Of a DNA stretch of 64,000 nt, positions 53,047 through 60,775 are shown piece after piece. The notes below the pieces were generated by a model. It had not been told where the DNA came from, made no database searches, and saw only the letters and a program-made list of their open reading frames with translations. This DNA comes from Streptomyces longisporoflavus. Its GTDB lineage: Bacteria; Actinomycetota; Actinomycetes; Streptomycetales; Streptomycetaceae. Within the stretch, counting starts at the first letter, position 1. Each line of letters begins with the position of its first letter. The translations under genes and the position numbers were made by a program. Location of the stretch: contig NZ_BMTR01000006.1 in assembly GCF_014649775.1 (NCBI RefSeq), forward strand, positions 62,001-126,000. The letters run 5' to 3'.

Positions 53047-54399
53047 ATGTCACCACCCCTCCCGAGCCGACGAGGTGTGCTCGGCTCCATCGGAGCACTC
53101 GCCGTCGCGGGCAGTTTCGGACTCGCCGCCGCCAATCGCAGCGCGTCGGCGATCGCGTCGGACGCGGACGTACGGGTCCGCTACTGGAATCTGTTCTCCG
53201 GCGGTGACGGCGCCAACATGATCGCCATGCTGGACTCCTTCCGCGCCGCGAACCCCCGTACCGACGTCAAGGACTCGACGCTCCAGTGGGGCAACCCGTA
53301 CTACACCAAGCTCGCCATGGCGGCGGCCGGGAACCGCGCCCCCGACCTCGCGGTGATGCACCTGGGCCGCATCCCCGGCTTCGCGCCCGGCCGGCTGCTC
53401 GACCCCTGGGACGTGCGGCTGCTCGCCGAGTACGGCGTGCACGAGGCCGACTTCGACCCGGTGCTGTGGAAGCGCGCCGTCGTCGACGGCAAGCTCTACG
53501 GCCTTCCCCTCGACATCCACGCCCAGCTCTGCTTCTACCGCAGGGACGTGTGCGAGCAGGCGGGACTGCTCGGAGACGACGGCGAACTGGCGCAGGTCAC
53601 CTCGCCCGAGGAGTGGTTCAAGGCGCTCAAGGCCGCCAAGAAGGCGGTCAAGGGCAATGTCCACACCATCGGCATCAAGGCCGACGAACCCAACTTCTCC
53701 TGGTGGTTCTTCCTCTCCTTCTACACCCAGCTCGGCGGCACCTGCCTCAGCGCCGACGGCCGGGACGTCACCCTCGACACCGACAAGGCCACGCAGGTCC
53801 TGGAGTTCCTGCGCCGGCACCTGACCGACGGCTACTCCACCGCGATCGGCATCGCCGACGGCGAGTCATTCGTCAACGGATCGGCCTTCACCTGGGAGGG
53901 CAACTGGTCGGTGCCCGTGTTCAGCGGCGCGAAGCTGAAGTACGGCGCGACCCCGCTGCCGCCCGTCTTCGGCAAGCCCGCCACCCACACCGAGTCCCAC
54001 TGCTTCGTCCTGCCGCACCAGTCGCGGCGCGGCGGCGCCACCGACGAGGGCGCGCACCGACTGGCGGCGTACGTCGTCAAGAACGCCACGGCCTGGGCGC
54101 GCGGCGGCCACATCCCCGCCTATCTGCCGACGCTCGACGACAAGAAGTACCTGTCGCTCCGACCGCAGTCGGAGTACGTCTCGGCGATGGACCACATGGC
54201 GGTCGAACCACCCGCCTGGTTCGCGGGATCCACCGGGCTCCTGGCCCAGCGCATCGGCCCCGTCATCGCCTCCTCCAACGTCGGCTCCGCCAGGCCGGAC
54301 GCCACGGCCCGCCGCATGCGGGACGTACTCGAAAAGCTGGTCGCCATGAAGAACCCGATGGAAGGCAGCTCCGCCACCGAGGGAGGGTCCGCCGCGTGA
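53047..54399 (+). CDS. Extracellular sugar-binding protein of the arabinan importer
   Basis: A 450-residue family-1 solute-binding protein with a twin-arginine-type signal (SRRGVLGSIGALAVAGSFGL) and no lipobox cysteine. It may instead be held by an uncleaved anchor, or be Tat-exported. Mature features: VRYWNLFSGGDGANMIAMLD, DLAVMHLGRIPGFAPG and YGLPLDIHAQLCFYRRDVCE. It is followed by two permeases with a GTGA overlap. Context between two GH51 arabinofuranosidases and near an endo-arabinanase implies arabino-oligosaccharides as cargo. Confidence 0.88.
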   Translation: MSPPLPSRRGVLGSIGALAVAGSFGLAAANRSASAIASDADVRVRYWNLFSGGDGANMIAMLDSFRAANPRTDVKDSTLQWGNPYYTKLAMAAAGNRAPDLAVMHLGRIPGFAPGRLLDPWDVRLLAEYGVHEADFDPVLWKRAVVDGKLYGLPLDIHAQLCFYRRDVCEQAGLLGDDGELAQVTSPEEWFKALKAAKKAVKGNVHTIGIKADEPNFSWWFFLSFYTQLGGTCLSADGRDVTLDTDKATQVLEFLRRHLTDGYSTAIGIADGESFVNGSAFTWEGNWSVPVFSGAKLKYGATPLPPVFGKPATHTESHCFVLPHQSRRGGATDEGAHRLAAYVVKNATAWARGGHIPAYLPTLDDKKYLSLRPQSEYVSAMDHMAVEPPAWFAGSTGLLAQRIGPVIASSNVGSARPDATARRMRDVLEKLVAMKNPMEGSSATEGGSAA

Positions 54400-55343
54400 G
54401 CGTTCTGGACACCGCGGTCGCACCGGCCGCCGTACGCCCGTCCCCGGCGACGGACGTCGAATCGCCCCGGACGCGACTGACCCGCCGCCTCCAGCACGGC
54501 GGCTGGTTCGTCGCCCCCTTCCTCGTCCTGTTCGCGCTGTTCGTGCTGCTGCCGATCGGCCGCGGCCTGTGGCTGAGCTTCACCGACGCCAACATCTCCG
54601 GCACCGGCGAACGCTTCGTGGGCCTCGACAACTACCGCGAGGCCTTCGGCAACCCGCTCATGTGGGACGCCCTCGGGCACAGCGCGTACTTCACGCTGCT
54701 CGTGGTGCCCTGCATCGTCGTCCTCGCGTTCCTCCTCGCGATGCTCGCCCACCACATCGAACGCGCCAAATGGCTGTGGCGGCTCTGCTTCTTCGCGCCC
54801 TTCCTGCTGCCGTCGACCGTCGCGGGAAACCTGTGGCAGTGGCTCTTCAACCCGGCCACCGGAATGATCAACCACGTCTTCGGCCTCGACACGCCCTGGC
54901 TGACCCAGAAGTCCACCGCCCTGCTCGCCGTCGTGATCACCACCCTGTGGTGGACGGTCGGCTTCAGCTTCCTGCTCTTCCTCGCGGCACTGCAGAACAT
55001 CCCGGACCATCTCTACGAGGCCGCCGCGCTCGACGGCGCGAACGCCTGGCACCGGCTCGTGCACATCACCCTGCCGATGCTGCGCAACATCACCGGCCTC
55101 GTCGTCACCCTGCAGATCCTCGCCTCGCTCCAGGTCTTCGACCAGGCCGTGGTGATGCAGGACTTCGGGCCGGGACCGGAGGAGAGCACCCGGACCTTCG
55201 TCCAGTACACCCTCGAAGAGGGCTTCACCGCCTACCGCGTGGGTTACGCCTCCGCCATCTCCATCATCTTCTTCGTGCTCATCGCGGCCGTCGCCCTCGG
55301 CCGGATGTGGCTCCTGCGCAAGCGTGAGGAGGGCGTGCGATGA
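54396..55343 (+). CDS. Carbohydrate ABC permease (MalF type), arabinan locus
   Basis: A 315-residue six-TM permease. The EAA-loop reads LYEAAALDGANAWHRLVHIT. The N-terminal helix WFVAPFLVLFALFVLLPIGR is typical of sugar permeases. GTG at 54396 overlaps the binding-protein stop and its own stop overlaps the next gene (ATGA at 55340-55343). Confidence 0.9.
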   Translation: MSVLDTAVAPAAVRPSPATDVESPRTRLTRRLQHGGWFVAPFLVLFALFVLLPIGRGLWLSFTDANISGTGERFVGLDNYREAFGNPLMWDALGHSAYFTLLVVPCIVVLAFLLAMLAHHIERAKWLWRLCFFAPFLLPSTVAGNLWQWLFNPATGMINHVFGLDTPWLTQKSTALLAVVITTLWWTVGFSFLLFLAALQNIPDHLYEAAALDGANAWHRLVHITLPMLRNITGLVVTLQILASLQVFDQAVVMQDFGPGPEESTRTFVQYTLEEGFTAYRVGYASAISIIFFVLIAAVALGRMWLLRKREEGVR

Positions 55344-56203
55344 GCACGACCGTCGTCGTACGGAAGAACAGCGGCAAGAAGAAGTGGACCCCGGGCCAGA
55401 TTGTGCTCACCGCGCTCGGCACCGTCGTCTCCGCCGTGTGGATGACACCGCTCCTGTGGGCCCTTCTCACCTCCCTGAAGTCGGAGACCGAGGCCGTCGA
55501 GGTGCCCACCCACTGGGTGCCGCAGGAGTGGACGGGCCAGGCGTGGAAGGCGCTCTTCGAGACCGGCAACATCACCAACTGGTTCGTGAACTCAGCCGTC
55601 GTCTCGGTGTGCGTCACCTTCGTCGTGGTCCTCGTCAGCGCCCTCGCCGGCTACGGCTTCGCACGCACCGAGTTCCGCGGCAAGAACGCGCTGCTCGGCC
55701 TGGTGATGGCGGGCCTGATGGTGTCGCCCGCGGTGCTCGGCGTGCCGCTGTTCACGACCGTCCAGTCCATGGGGATGGTCGACACCTACTGGGGCATGAT
55801 CCTGCCGCAGTGCGCGCCCGCCGCCATGGTCTACATCCTCTACAAGTTCTTCCAGTCGATCCCGCACGAGCTGGAGGAGGCCGCGTACATCGACGGCGCC
55901 GGACGCTGGCGGGTCTTCTTCACCATCGTCCTGCCGCTCTCCAGGCCCTCGCTCTCGGCCGTCGGGATCTTCACCTTCATCGCGTCCTGGAACAACTTCC
56001 TGTGGCCCTACATGGTGACCAACAACCCCGACCTGATGACCATGCCGAACGGCATCGCGACCGTCATGAACTCCTACGGCATCCAGTGGGCCCAGCTCAT
56101 GGCGGGCGGCCTCATGGCGGGCCTGCCCCTGGTCATCGTCTTCGTCTTCTTCCAGCGCCAGATCATCAGCGGCGTCGCCCACACGGGACTCGCCGGCCAG
56201 TAG
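55340..56203 (+). CDS. Carbohydrate ABC permease (MalG type), arabinan locus
   Basis: A 287-residue six-TM permease with the EAA-loop LEEAAYIDGAGRWRVFFTI and the MalG-type SWNNFLWPYMVT motif. ATG at 55340 overlaps the preceding permease stop. No ATPase is encoded here, so a shared MsiK-type ATPase is likely. The intracellular GH51 gene starts 37 bp later. Confidence 0.9.
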   Translation: MSTTVVVRKNSGKKKWTPGQIVLTALGTVVSAVWMTPLLWALLTSLKSETEAVEVPTHWVPQEWTGQAWKALFETGNITNWFVNSAVVSVCVTFVVVLVSALAGYGFARTEFRGKNALLGLVMAGLMVSPAVLGVPLFTTVQSMGMVDTYWGMILPQCAPAAMVYILYKFFQSIPHELEEAAYIDGAGRWRVFFTIVLPLSRPSLSAVGIFTFIASWNNFLWPYMVTNNPDLMTMPNGIATVMNSYGIQWAQLMAGGLMAGLPLVIVFVFFQRQIISGVAHTGLAGQ

Positions 56204-56239
56204 GCCCGCCTGCCCCAACGCTCCGTCGAAAGGTTCTAC

Positions 56240-57757
56240 ATGGCCCCCCGCACCGCCCGCTTCACGCTCGATCCCGCCTTCGCCGTCGGCGACGTCGACC
56301 CCCGCCTCTTCGGCTCCTTCGTCGAGCATCTCGGCCGGTGCGTCTACACCGGCATCTACGAACCGGGCCACCCCTCGGCCGACGAGACGGGGCTGCGCAC
56401 CGATGTGCTCGGACTCATACGGGAGCTCGGTGTGACGGCCGTGCGCTATCCCGGCGGGAACTTCGTCTCCGGCTACAAGTGGGAGGACTCCGTCGGCCCC
56501 GCCGACGAACGGCCGCGCCGCCTCGACGCGGCCTGGCACTCCACGGAGACCAACCGGTTCGGACTCTCCGAGTACATCGCCTTCCTGCGCAAGATCGGCC
56601 CGCAGGCCGAACCCATGATGGCGGTGAACCTCGGCACGCGCGGCGTCGAAGAGGCCCTTGCGCTCCAGGAGTACGCCAACCACCCCTCCGGCACCGCGTG
56701 GTCCGACCTGCGTGCCGCGCACGGCGACAAGAACCCCTTCGGCATCCGCCTGTGGTGCCTGGGCAACGAGATGGACGGGCCGTGGCAGACCGGCCACAAG
56801 ACCGCCGAGGAGTACGGACGCCTGGCGGCCGAGACCGCTCGCGCGATGCGCCAGATCGACCCGGACGTCGAACTGGTGGCCTGCGGCAGCTCGGGCCAGT
56901 CCATGGAGACCTTCGCCGCGTGGGAGGCCACGGTCCTGGCCGAGACCTATGACCTGGTCGACCACATCTCCCTGCACGCGTACTACGAGGAGACCGACGG
57001 CGACCGGGACTCGTTCCTCGCCTCCGCCGTCGACATGGAGTCCTTCATCGAGAACGTCGTCGCCACCTGCGACCACGTGGGCGCCCGCCTGAAGTCCGCG
57101 AAGAAGATCAACCTCTCGTTCGACGAGTGGAACGTCTGGTACCAGTCCCGGCCGCACCCCGAGGTCGAGGAGAGCCTGCGCGACTGGCCCGAGGCGCCGC
57201 GTCTCCTGGAGGACAACTACACCGTCACCGACGCGGTCGTCGTCGGCTCGCTCCTCATCGCCCTTCTGCGGCACGCCGACCGGGTGGCCGTCGCCTGCCT
57301 GGCCCAGCTGGTCAACGTCATCGCGCCGATCCTGACCGAGCCGGGCGGCCCGGCCTGGCGGCAGACCTCCTTCTTCCCCTTCGCGCAGGCCTCGCGGTAC
57401 GGACGCGGCCGGGTCCTGGACGTACGCGTGGACTCACCCGCGCACGAGACGCGGAAGTTCGGCGAGGTGCCCCTGCTGCACGCCACAGCCGTCCGCGCCG
57501 ACGACGGCACCGTCACCGTGTTCGCGGTCAACCGCAGCCAGAGCGAGTCGTTGCCGCTGGAAGTCGCCCTCCACGGGCTTGAGTCGGCGGACGTCATCGA
57601 GCACAGCGCGCTCGCGGACGCGGACCCCGACGCGCGCAACACCCTCGCGGAGCCGGAGCGCGTGACCCCGCACGGCGTCAGCGGGACAGCGCTCCAGGAC
57701 GGCACGCTGAGCGCCGTACTGGAGCCGCTGTCATGGAACGTGATCCGCCTGGGCTGA
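56240..57757 (+). CDS. abfA: Intracellular GH51 alpha-L-arabinofuranosidase
   Basis: A 505-residue enzyme without a signal peptide. The barrel begins RLFGSFVEHLGRCVYTGIYE, followed by AVRYPGGNFVSGYKWEDSVG. The acid/base is Glu177 in WCLGNEMDGPW and the nucleophile is Glu296 in LSFDEWNVWYQ. A C-terminal beta domain follows. It would cleave imported arabino-oligosaccharides to L-arabinose, completing the pathway begun by the secreted arabinanase. Its length is standard. It probably shares the importer transcript. Confidence 0.93.
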   Translation: MAPRTARFTLDPAFAVGDVDPRLFGSFVEHLGRCVYTGIYEPGHPSADETGLRTDVLGLIRELGVTAVRYPGGNFVSGYKWEDSVGPADERPRRLDAAWHSTETNRFGLSEYIAFLRKIGPQAEPMMAVNLGTRGVEEALALQEYANHPSGTAWSDLRAAHGDKNPFGIRLWCLGNEMDGPWQTGHKTAEEYGRLAAETARAMRQIDPDVELVACGSSGQSMETFAAWEATVLAETYDLVDHISLHAYYEETDGDRDSFLASAVDMESFIENVVATCDHVGARLKSAKKINLSFDEWNVWYQSRPHPEVEESLRDWPEAPRLLEDNYTVTDAVVVGSLLIALLRHADRVAVACLAQLVNVIAPILTEPGGPAWRQTSFFPFAQASRYGRGRVLDVRVDSPAHETRKFGEVPLLHATAVRADDGTVTVFAVNRSQSESLPLEVALHGLESADVIEHSALADADPDARNTLAEPERVTPHGVSGTALQDGTLSAVLEPLSWNVIRLG

Positions 57758-57773
57758 GCCACTCACGCCCGGA

Positions 57774-58757
57774 TCAGTAGGCGACGGGCCACCCCGAGCT
57801 CCAGTTCAGGAGGTTGACGCCGAGCTTCGGGGTGCCGTTGTCCTGCCCGTCGTAGTAGTGGTAGACGAGCAGGTCGCCGTCGGAGTCCTTCATGATCGAC
57901 TGGCCGCCGGGGCCGATGTAGCGGCCGTGGCTCTCCTGGACCGGGGTCCCGCCGTTGTTCATCATGCCGACGCCGTTCTTGTCGACGTACGGTCCGGTGA
58001 CGCGGGAGGAGCGGCCCACCTTGATCTTGTAGGTGGAGCTGGTGCCCGCGCAGCACGTGTCGTACGAGGCGAAGAGGTAGTAGTAACCGCCCCGCTTGAC
58101 GATGGAGGGCGCCTCGACGGCCTTGGTGCCGGTGGGGCGCGAGGCGAGGGAACGCCGGCTCGTGTCGCCCGCGTACTGCTTGCCCGTCGCGGGGTCGACG
58201 CGGATCATCTTGATCCCGGTCCACCAGGAACCGAAGGACAGCCACCACTTGCCGTCGTCGTCGACGAAGAGGTTCGGGTCGATGGCGTTGTAGTCGCTGG
58301 ACGTGGTCGAGGTGTACACGGCGCCGTAGTCGGTCCAGGAGCCGGGCTCGCCGGTCGTGGAGCCCGCGAGACCGATGGCCGACTTGTTCGAGCCGAACGA
58401 CGAGACGGAGTAGTACATCAGGTACTTGCCGCCGTGGTACGAGATGTCGGGCGCCCAGACGTCCCCGGTCGAGTTGTAGTTGCTCCACCAGCCCGGCCGG
58501 GCGGGGAAGGCGGAGCCGCTGCGGCCGAAGGCGATCCGGTCGGTGGAGGTGCGCAGTTGCAGGCCGTCGCCGGTCGAGTAGAGCAGGTACTTGCCCGACG
58601 CGGTGCGGGCCAGGGTCGGGTCGTGCACGACGATGTCGCCGGTGACCCGGCCGGGGTCGGGGTAGGCGACGGCGCTGCTCGGAACGAGGGCGAGCAGGGC
58701 GGCGGCGGGCAGCGCGACGAGGGCTCTGCGCCGGAAGGAGGCGGGGACAAGACTCAC
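57774..58757 (-). CDS. Secreted GH43 endo-1,5-alpha-L-arabinanase
   Basis: A 327-residue five-bladed propeller with a signal peptide (RRRALVALPAAALLALVPSS). Catalytic-site residues: general-base Asp in IVVHDPTLART, pKa-modulating Asp in YNAIDPNLFVDDDGKWWLSF, and general-acid Glu in AVEAPSIVKRGGYYYLF. ASYDTCCAGTSSTYKI is characteristic of arabinanases. It cuts arabinan internally to oligosaccharides for the adjacent importer. The start is GTG at 58757 with AGGAG six bases upstream; the longer frame is antisense to the GH6 region. It converges on the intracellular GH51 gene. Confidence 0.92.
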   Translation of the reverse strand: MSLVPASFRRRALVALPAAALLALVPSSAVAYPDPGRVTGDIVVHDPTLARTASGKYLLYSTGDGLQLRTSTDRIAFGRSGSAFPARPGWWSNYNSTGDVWAPDISYHGGKYLMYYSVSSFGSNKSAIGLAGSTTGEPGSWTDYGAVYTSTTSSDYNAIDPNLFVDDDGKWWLSFGSWWTGIKMIRVDPATGKQYAGDTSRRSLASRPTGTKAVEAPSIVKRGGYYYLFASYDTCCAGTSSTYKIKVGRSSRVTGPYVDKNGVGMMNNGGTPVQESHGRYIGPGGQSIMKDSDGDLLVYHYYDGQDNGTPKLGVNLLNWSSGWPVAY

Positions 58758-58891
58758 TTGCTTCTCCTGGAGTGGGGGGGGAGGCCAGGGCCCCGACGGG
58801 GCGCGGGACCGTGACATGGGCGGCGGCGCCGCGTGGGCGCGACCAGCCATGACGGGCCCGCGGACGGAGCCCCGGGCCTCCCGTGGTGCGC

Positions 58892-60274
58892 TTACAGCGC
58901 GGGATGCGCGTTCTTCAGGAGTTCCTGGAACTGGGCCGAGAACCACTTCCCTGAGATCGGGGCGTCGGGGAGAGCACCGGACGGGTTGAAGCCGTTGCGG
59001 GGATTGCCCTCGTACGTCGGATCGCACATGCGGTCGAAGCCCTTGCCCTCGTCGTTCGGGAACGTCTTGCTCGCCCCGTCGGACTCGCCCGGCGGCTTGA
59101 TCCACACATAGGCGTCGATGCCGGCCTCCGGGGACGCCGTCGGCCGCTCGCCGAGGCCCGCCCCCGCCTGGTTGCACCAGTTGCCCATGTGCAGGCGCCG
59201 GTCGTAACGGCCGCCCTCCACATAGGTGTTCACGTCCGTCGTCGGGCCGGGGCCCGCGGGCCGCTCGGAACCGCCCCAGCCGTTGCGCGAGGTGTCGATC
59301 AGCATGCCGATGCCGGACCTGAAGCCGGTGGAGACGAGCTGGTCGCGGAAGGACTGGGCGAAGGAGAGCTCGTCCACGGAGCGGTTCCAGTCGACCCACC
59401 TGGACTCGCGCACGGACCGGCCGCCAACGGTGTCGTTGATCGTGAAGTTGTTCTCCTTCAGGGCGCTGTAGTTGGCCGTGTTGGTGACGAAGCCGTGCAC
59501 GTTGTCGACGCTGCCGCCCTCCGTGGTCGCCGCCTCGTACATGACCTGCGCGGACGCGGCGAAGTTGTCCTCCCAGCCGATCCAGCCGTGGTGGCCCGCG
59601 TCCACGTAGTTGTAGACGTTCGGGACGGCGCCGAGCTCGCGCAGCGCGTAACCGACACCCTTGACGTAGTTGCCGTTGGCCTTCATGACGTCGCACTCGG
59701 GCGTCGCGGTGGGCCGGCTGCCGGTGTTGGTGACCAGGTTGGGCAGCGAGTCGATCTCGACGGTCGTGACGACGCGCAGGTTCGCGTACTTGGGGTCGGC
59801 GAGGATCGCGGCGATGGGATCGATGTATTCGGTCTGGTACCTGCCGATCGCCGTGGGGCCGAGCTCGCCGTTGGAGGCGAGCGCGGCGCAGTCCCGGCCC
59901 GGCAGGTTGTAGATGACCAACTGGATGACGCCCGCCCCCTGTTCGACCGCCTCGTCGAGGTGGTCGCGCAGGCCCATCGAGTCGCCGGCGCCCTCGATCG
60001 CGGCGATCCGGTCGAGCCAGACGCCGGTGGGCTGGTCAGCGACGGCGCTGCCGCCCGGCTCGGCGGCGGCCTTCGCCGACCACTCCGGGTTCACGTACGG
60101 CTTGGCGCCCGCGTACGGGTTGTCGACGCGCGCCGCCGCTGCCCGGGACTGCGTGGTGCCGCCGGCTCCGTCGCTCACGGCGAGCGCGGTGCCGCCCGTG
60201 GTGGCGAGGACGGTGGCGAGTGCGGCCAGGAAGAGGGCGCGGGATCTGCGGTGCCTGGTGTGTGTGCGGCTCAT
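58892..60274 (-). CDS. Secreted GH6 cellobiohydrolase, single catalytic domain
   Basis: A 460-residue secreted cellulase. A signal peptide ([20 protein letters not shown]) leads straight into the catalytic domain ([20 protein letters not shown]). Family 6 motifs: [20 protein letters not shown] with the catalytic acid Asp, [26 protein letters not shown] and [10 protein letters not shown]. The exo-loop insertions (for example around [11 protein letters not shown]) match T. fusca Cel6B-type exoglucanases acting from the non-reducing end. No CBM2 or other binding module is present. ATG at 60274 is chosen. It is divergent from GH48 with CebR-like boxes between. Confidence 0.92.
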   Translation of the reverse strand: MSRTHTRHRRSRALFLAALATVLATTGGTALAVSDGAGGTTQSRAAAARVDNPYAGAKPYVNPEWSAKAAAEPGGSAVADQPTGVWLDRIAAIEGAGDSMGLRDHLDEAVEQGAGVIQLVIYNLPGRDCAALASNGELGPTAIGRYQTEYIDPIAAILADPKYANLRVVTTVEIDSLPNLVTNTGSRPTATPECDVMKANGNYVKGVGYALRELGAVPNVYNYVDAGHHGWIGWEDNFAASAQVMYEAATTEGGSVDNVHGFVTNTANYSALKENNFTINDTVGGRSVRESRWVDWNRSVDELSFAQSFRDQLVSTGFRSGIGMLIDTSRNGWGGSERPAGPGPTTDVNTYVEGGRYDRRLHMGNWCNQAGAGLGERPTASPEAGIDAYVWIKPPGESDGASKTFPNDEGKGFDRMCDPTYEGNPRNGFNPSGALPDAPISGKWFSAQFQELLKNAHPAL

Positions 60275-60352
60275 GGTGGGGGTTCCCTTCGGGTGCGGGG
60301 TGTGGGGGTTCGCGGCGGGGCGGGGGTTCGCGGTGTGGGGCGGCGCCCGTTC

Positions 60353-60394
60353 GGGGGCGCGGGGAACCGCGCGATCCACCCCCGCTCGCCCGCG
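60353..60394. repeat. Streptomyces intergenic repeat (GGGGCGCGGGGAAC type)
   Basis: The segment contains GGGGGCGCGGGGAACCGCGC followed by GATCCACCCCCGCTCGCCCG. This resembles a short palindromic intergenic sequence I recall as abundant in Streptomyces genomes, often near transcript ends. It can fold as CGCGG/CCGCG. It sits between the mini-ORF stop and the GH6 start. Confidence 0.6.
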
Positions 60395-60399
60395 GGTCG

Positions 60400-60504
60400 T
60401 CACCGCGACGGCGGCGCAGGACGCGGCGACGTGAGTCCGGCGGCGATGAGGGCGGCGCCCGCGAGCACGGCGGAGGTGCGGAGCAGGTGCGGGGGACGGG
60501 GCAT
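60400..60504 (-). CDS. Mini-ORF: isolated signal-peptide-like peptide upstream of GH6
   Basis: A 34-residue frame beginning [20 protein letters not shown] and ending in a Pro/Arg tail. ATG at 60504 has GTGGAG eight bases upstream. It looks like a complete n-region and h-region of a secretion signal with nothing after it. It lies just downstream of the degenerate CebR box on the GH6 transcript. It is either a relic of a deleted secreted enzyme, cut at the intergenic repeat that follows, or a leader peptide. Confidence 0.4.
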   Translation of the reverse strand: MPRPPHLLRTSAVLAGAALIAAGLTSPRPAPPSR

Positions 60505-60525
60505 GAGCGACTCCACGGATCGAAC

Positions 60526-60539
60526 CGGAATCGCTCCCA
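60526..60539. promoter_or_regulatory. Degenerate CebR-type box on the GH6 side
   Basis: CGGAATCGCTCCCA matches 11 of 14 positions of TGGGAGCGCTCCCA, with the right half intact. It begins 22 bp upstream of the mini-ORF start. Flanking CCACGGA (60513-60519) and TCCGTGG (60545-60551) form an outer inverted repeat. Confidence 0.5.
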
Positions 60540-60659
60540 CTGGTTCCGTGGAAGCTAGCAGGAAGTCGCCGCCGCGAACAGAAAGGTTGGCGTGTTTTTC
60601 AGATTCCCCGGATCTCTCCTGTCGAATTCATTCGACAACTCCCTTTCGTGTGCGAGCTC

Positions 60660-60688
60660 TTGACATCGCGGCGATTCGGCTGAACTTT
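60660..60688 (+). promoter_or_regulatory. Promoter of the GH48-GH74 operon
   Basis: A perfect TTGACA (60660-60665) is followed after 17 bases by AACTTT (60683-60688), a weak -10. The CebR box begins at the last base of the -10, so a bound repressor would occlude the start site. Confidence 0.55.
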
Positions 60689-60701
60689 GGGAGCGCTCCC
60701 A
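60688..60701. promoter_or_regulatory. Perfect CebR operator
   Basis: TGGGAGCGCTCCCA, a 14-base perfect palindrome identical to the known Streptomyces CebR binding site, which represses cellulose-utilisation genes until cello-oligosaccharides arrive. It is located at the predicted transcription start of GH48. The cebR gene itself is not in the window. Two tandem copies of GCTCCCACTGGT (60695-60706, 60707-60718) begin inside it. Confidence 0.85.
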
Positions 60702-60775
60702 CTGGTGCTCCCACTGGTGCTCCCGCTCCCCGGGCGGAGCACGCCCCCCATCGAGCCGTCAGGAGACATCCCGGC

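Noticed and set aside
58758..58891. Inverted repeat GGGAGGCC / GGCCTCCC between GH43 and GH6
   Set aside because: The arms are eight bases but about 90 bases apart in very GC-rich DNA, so a chance match is likely.
59189..60775. Long N-terminal extension of the GH48 frame
   Set aside because: It is antisense to GH6 and crosses the promoter region; the Tat signal and ribosome site place the start at 60776.
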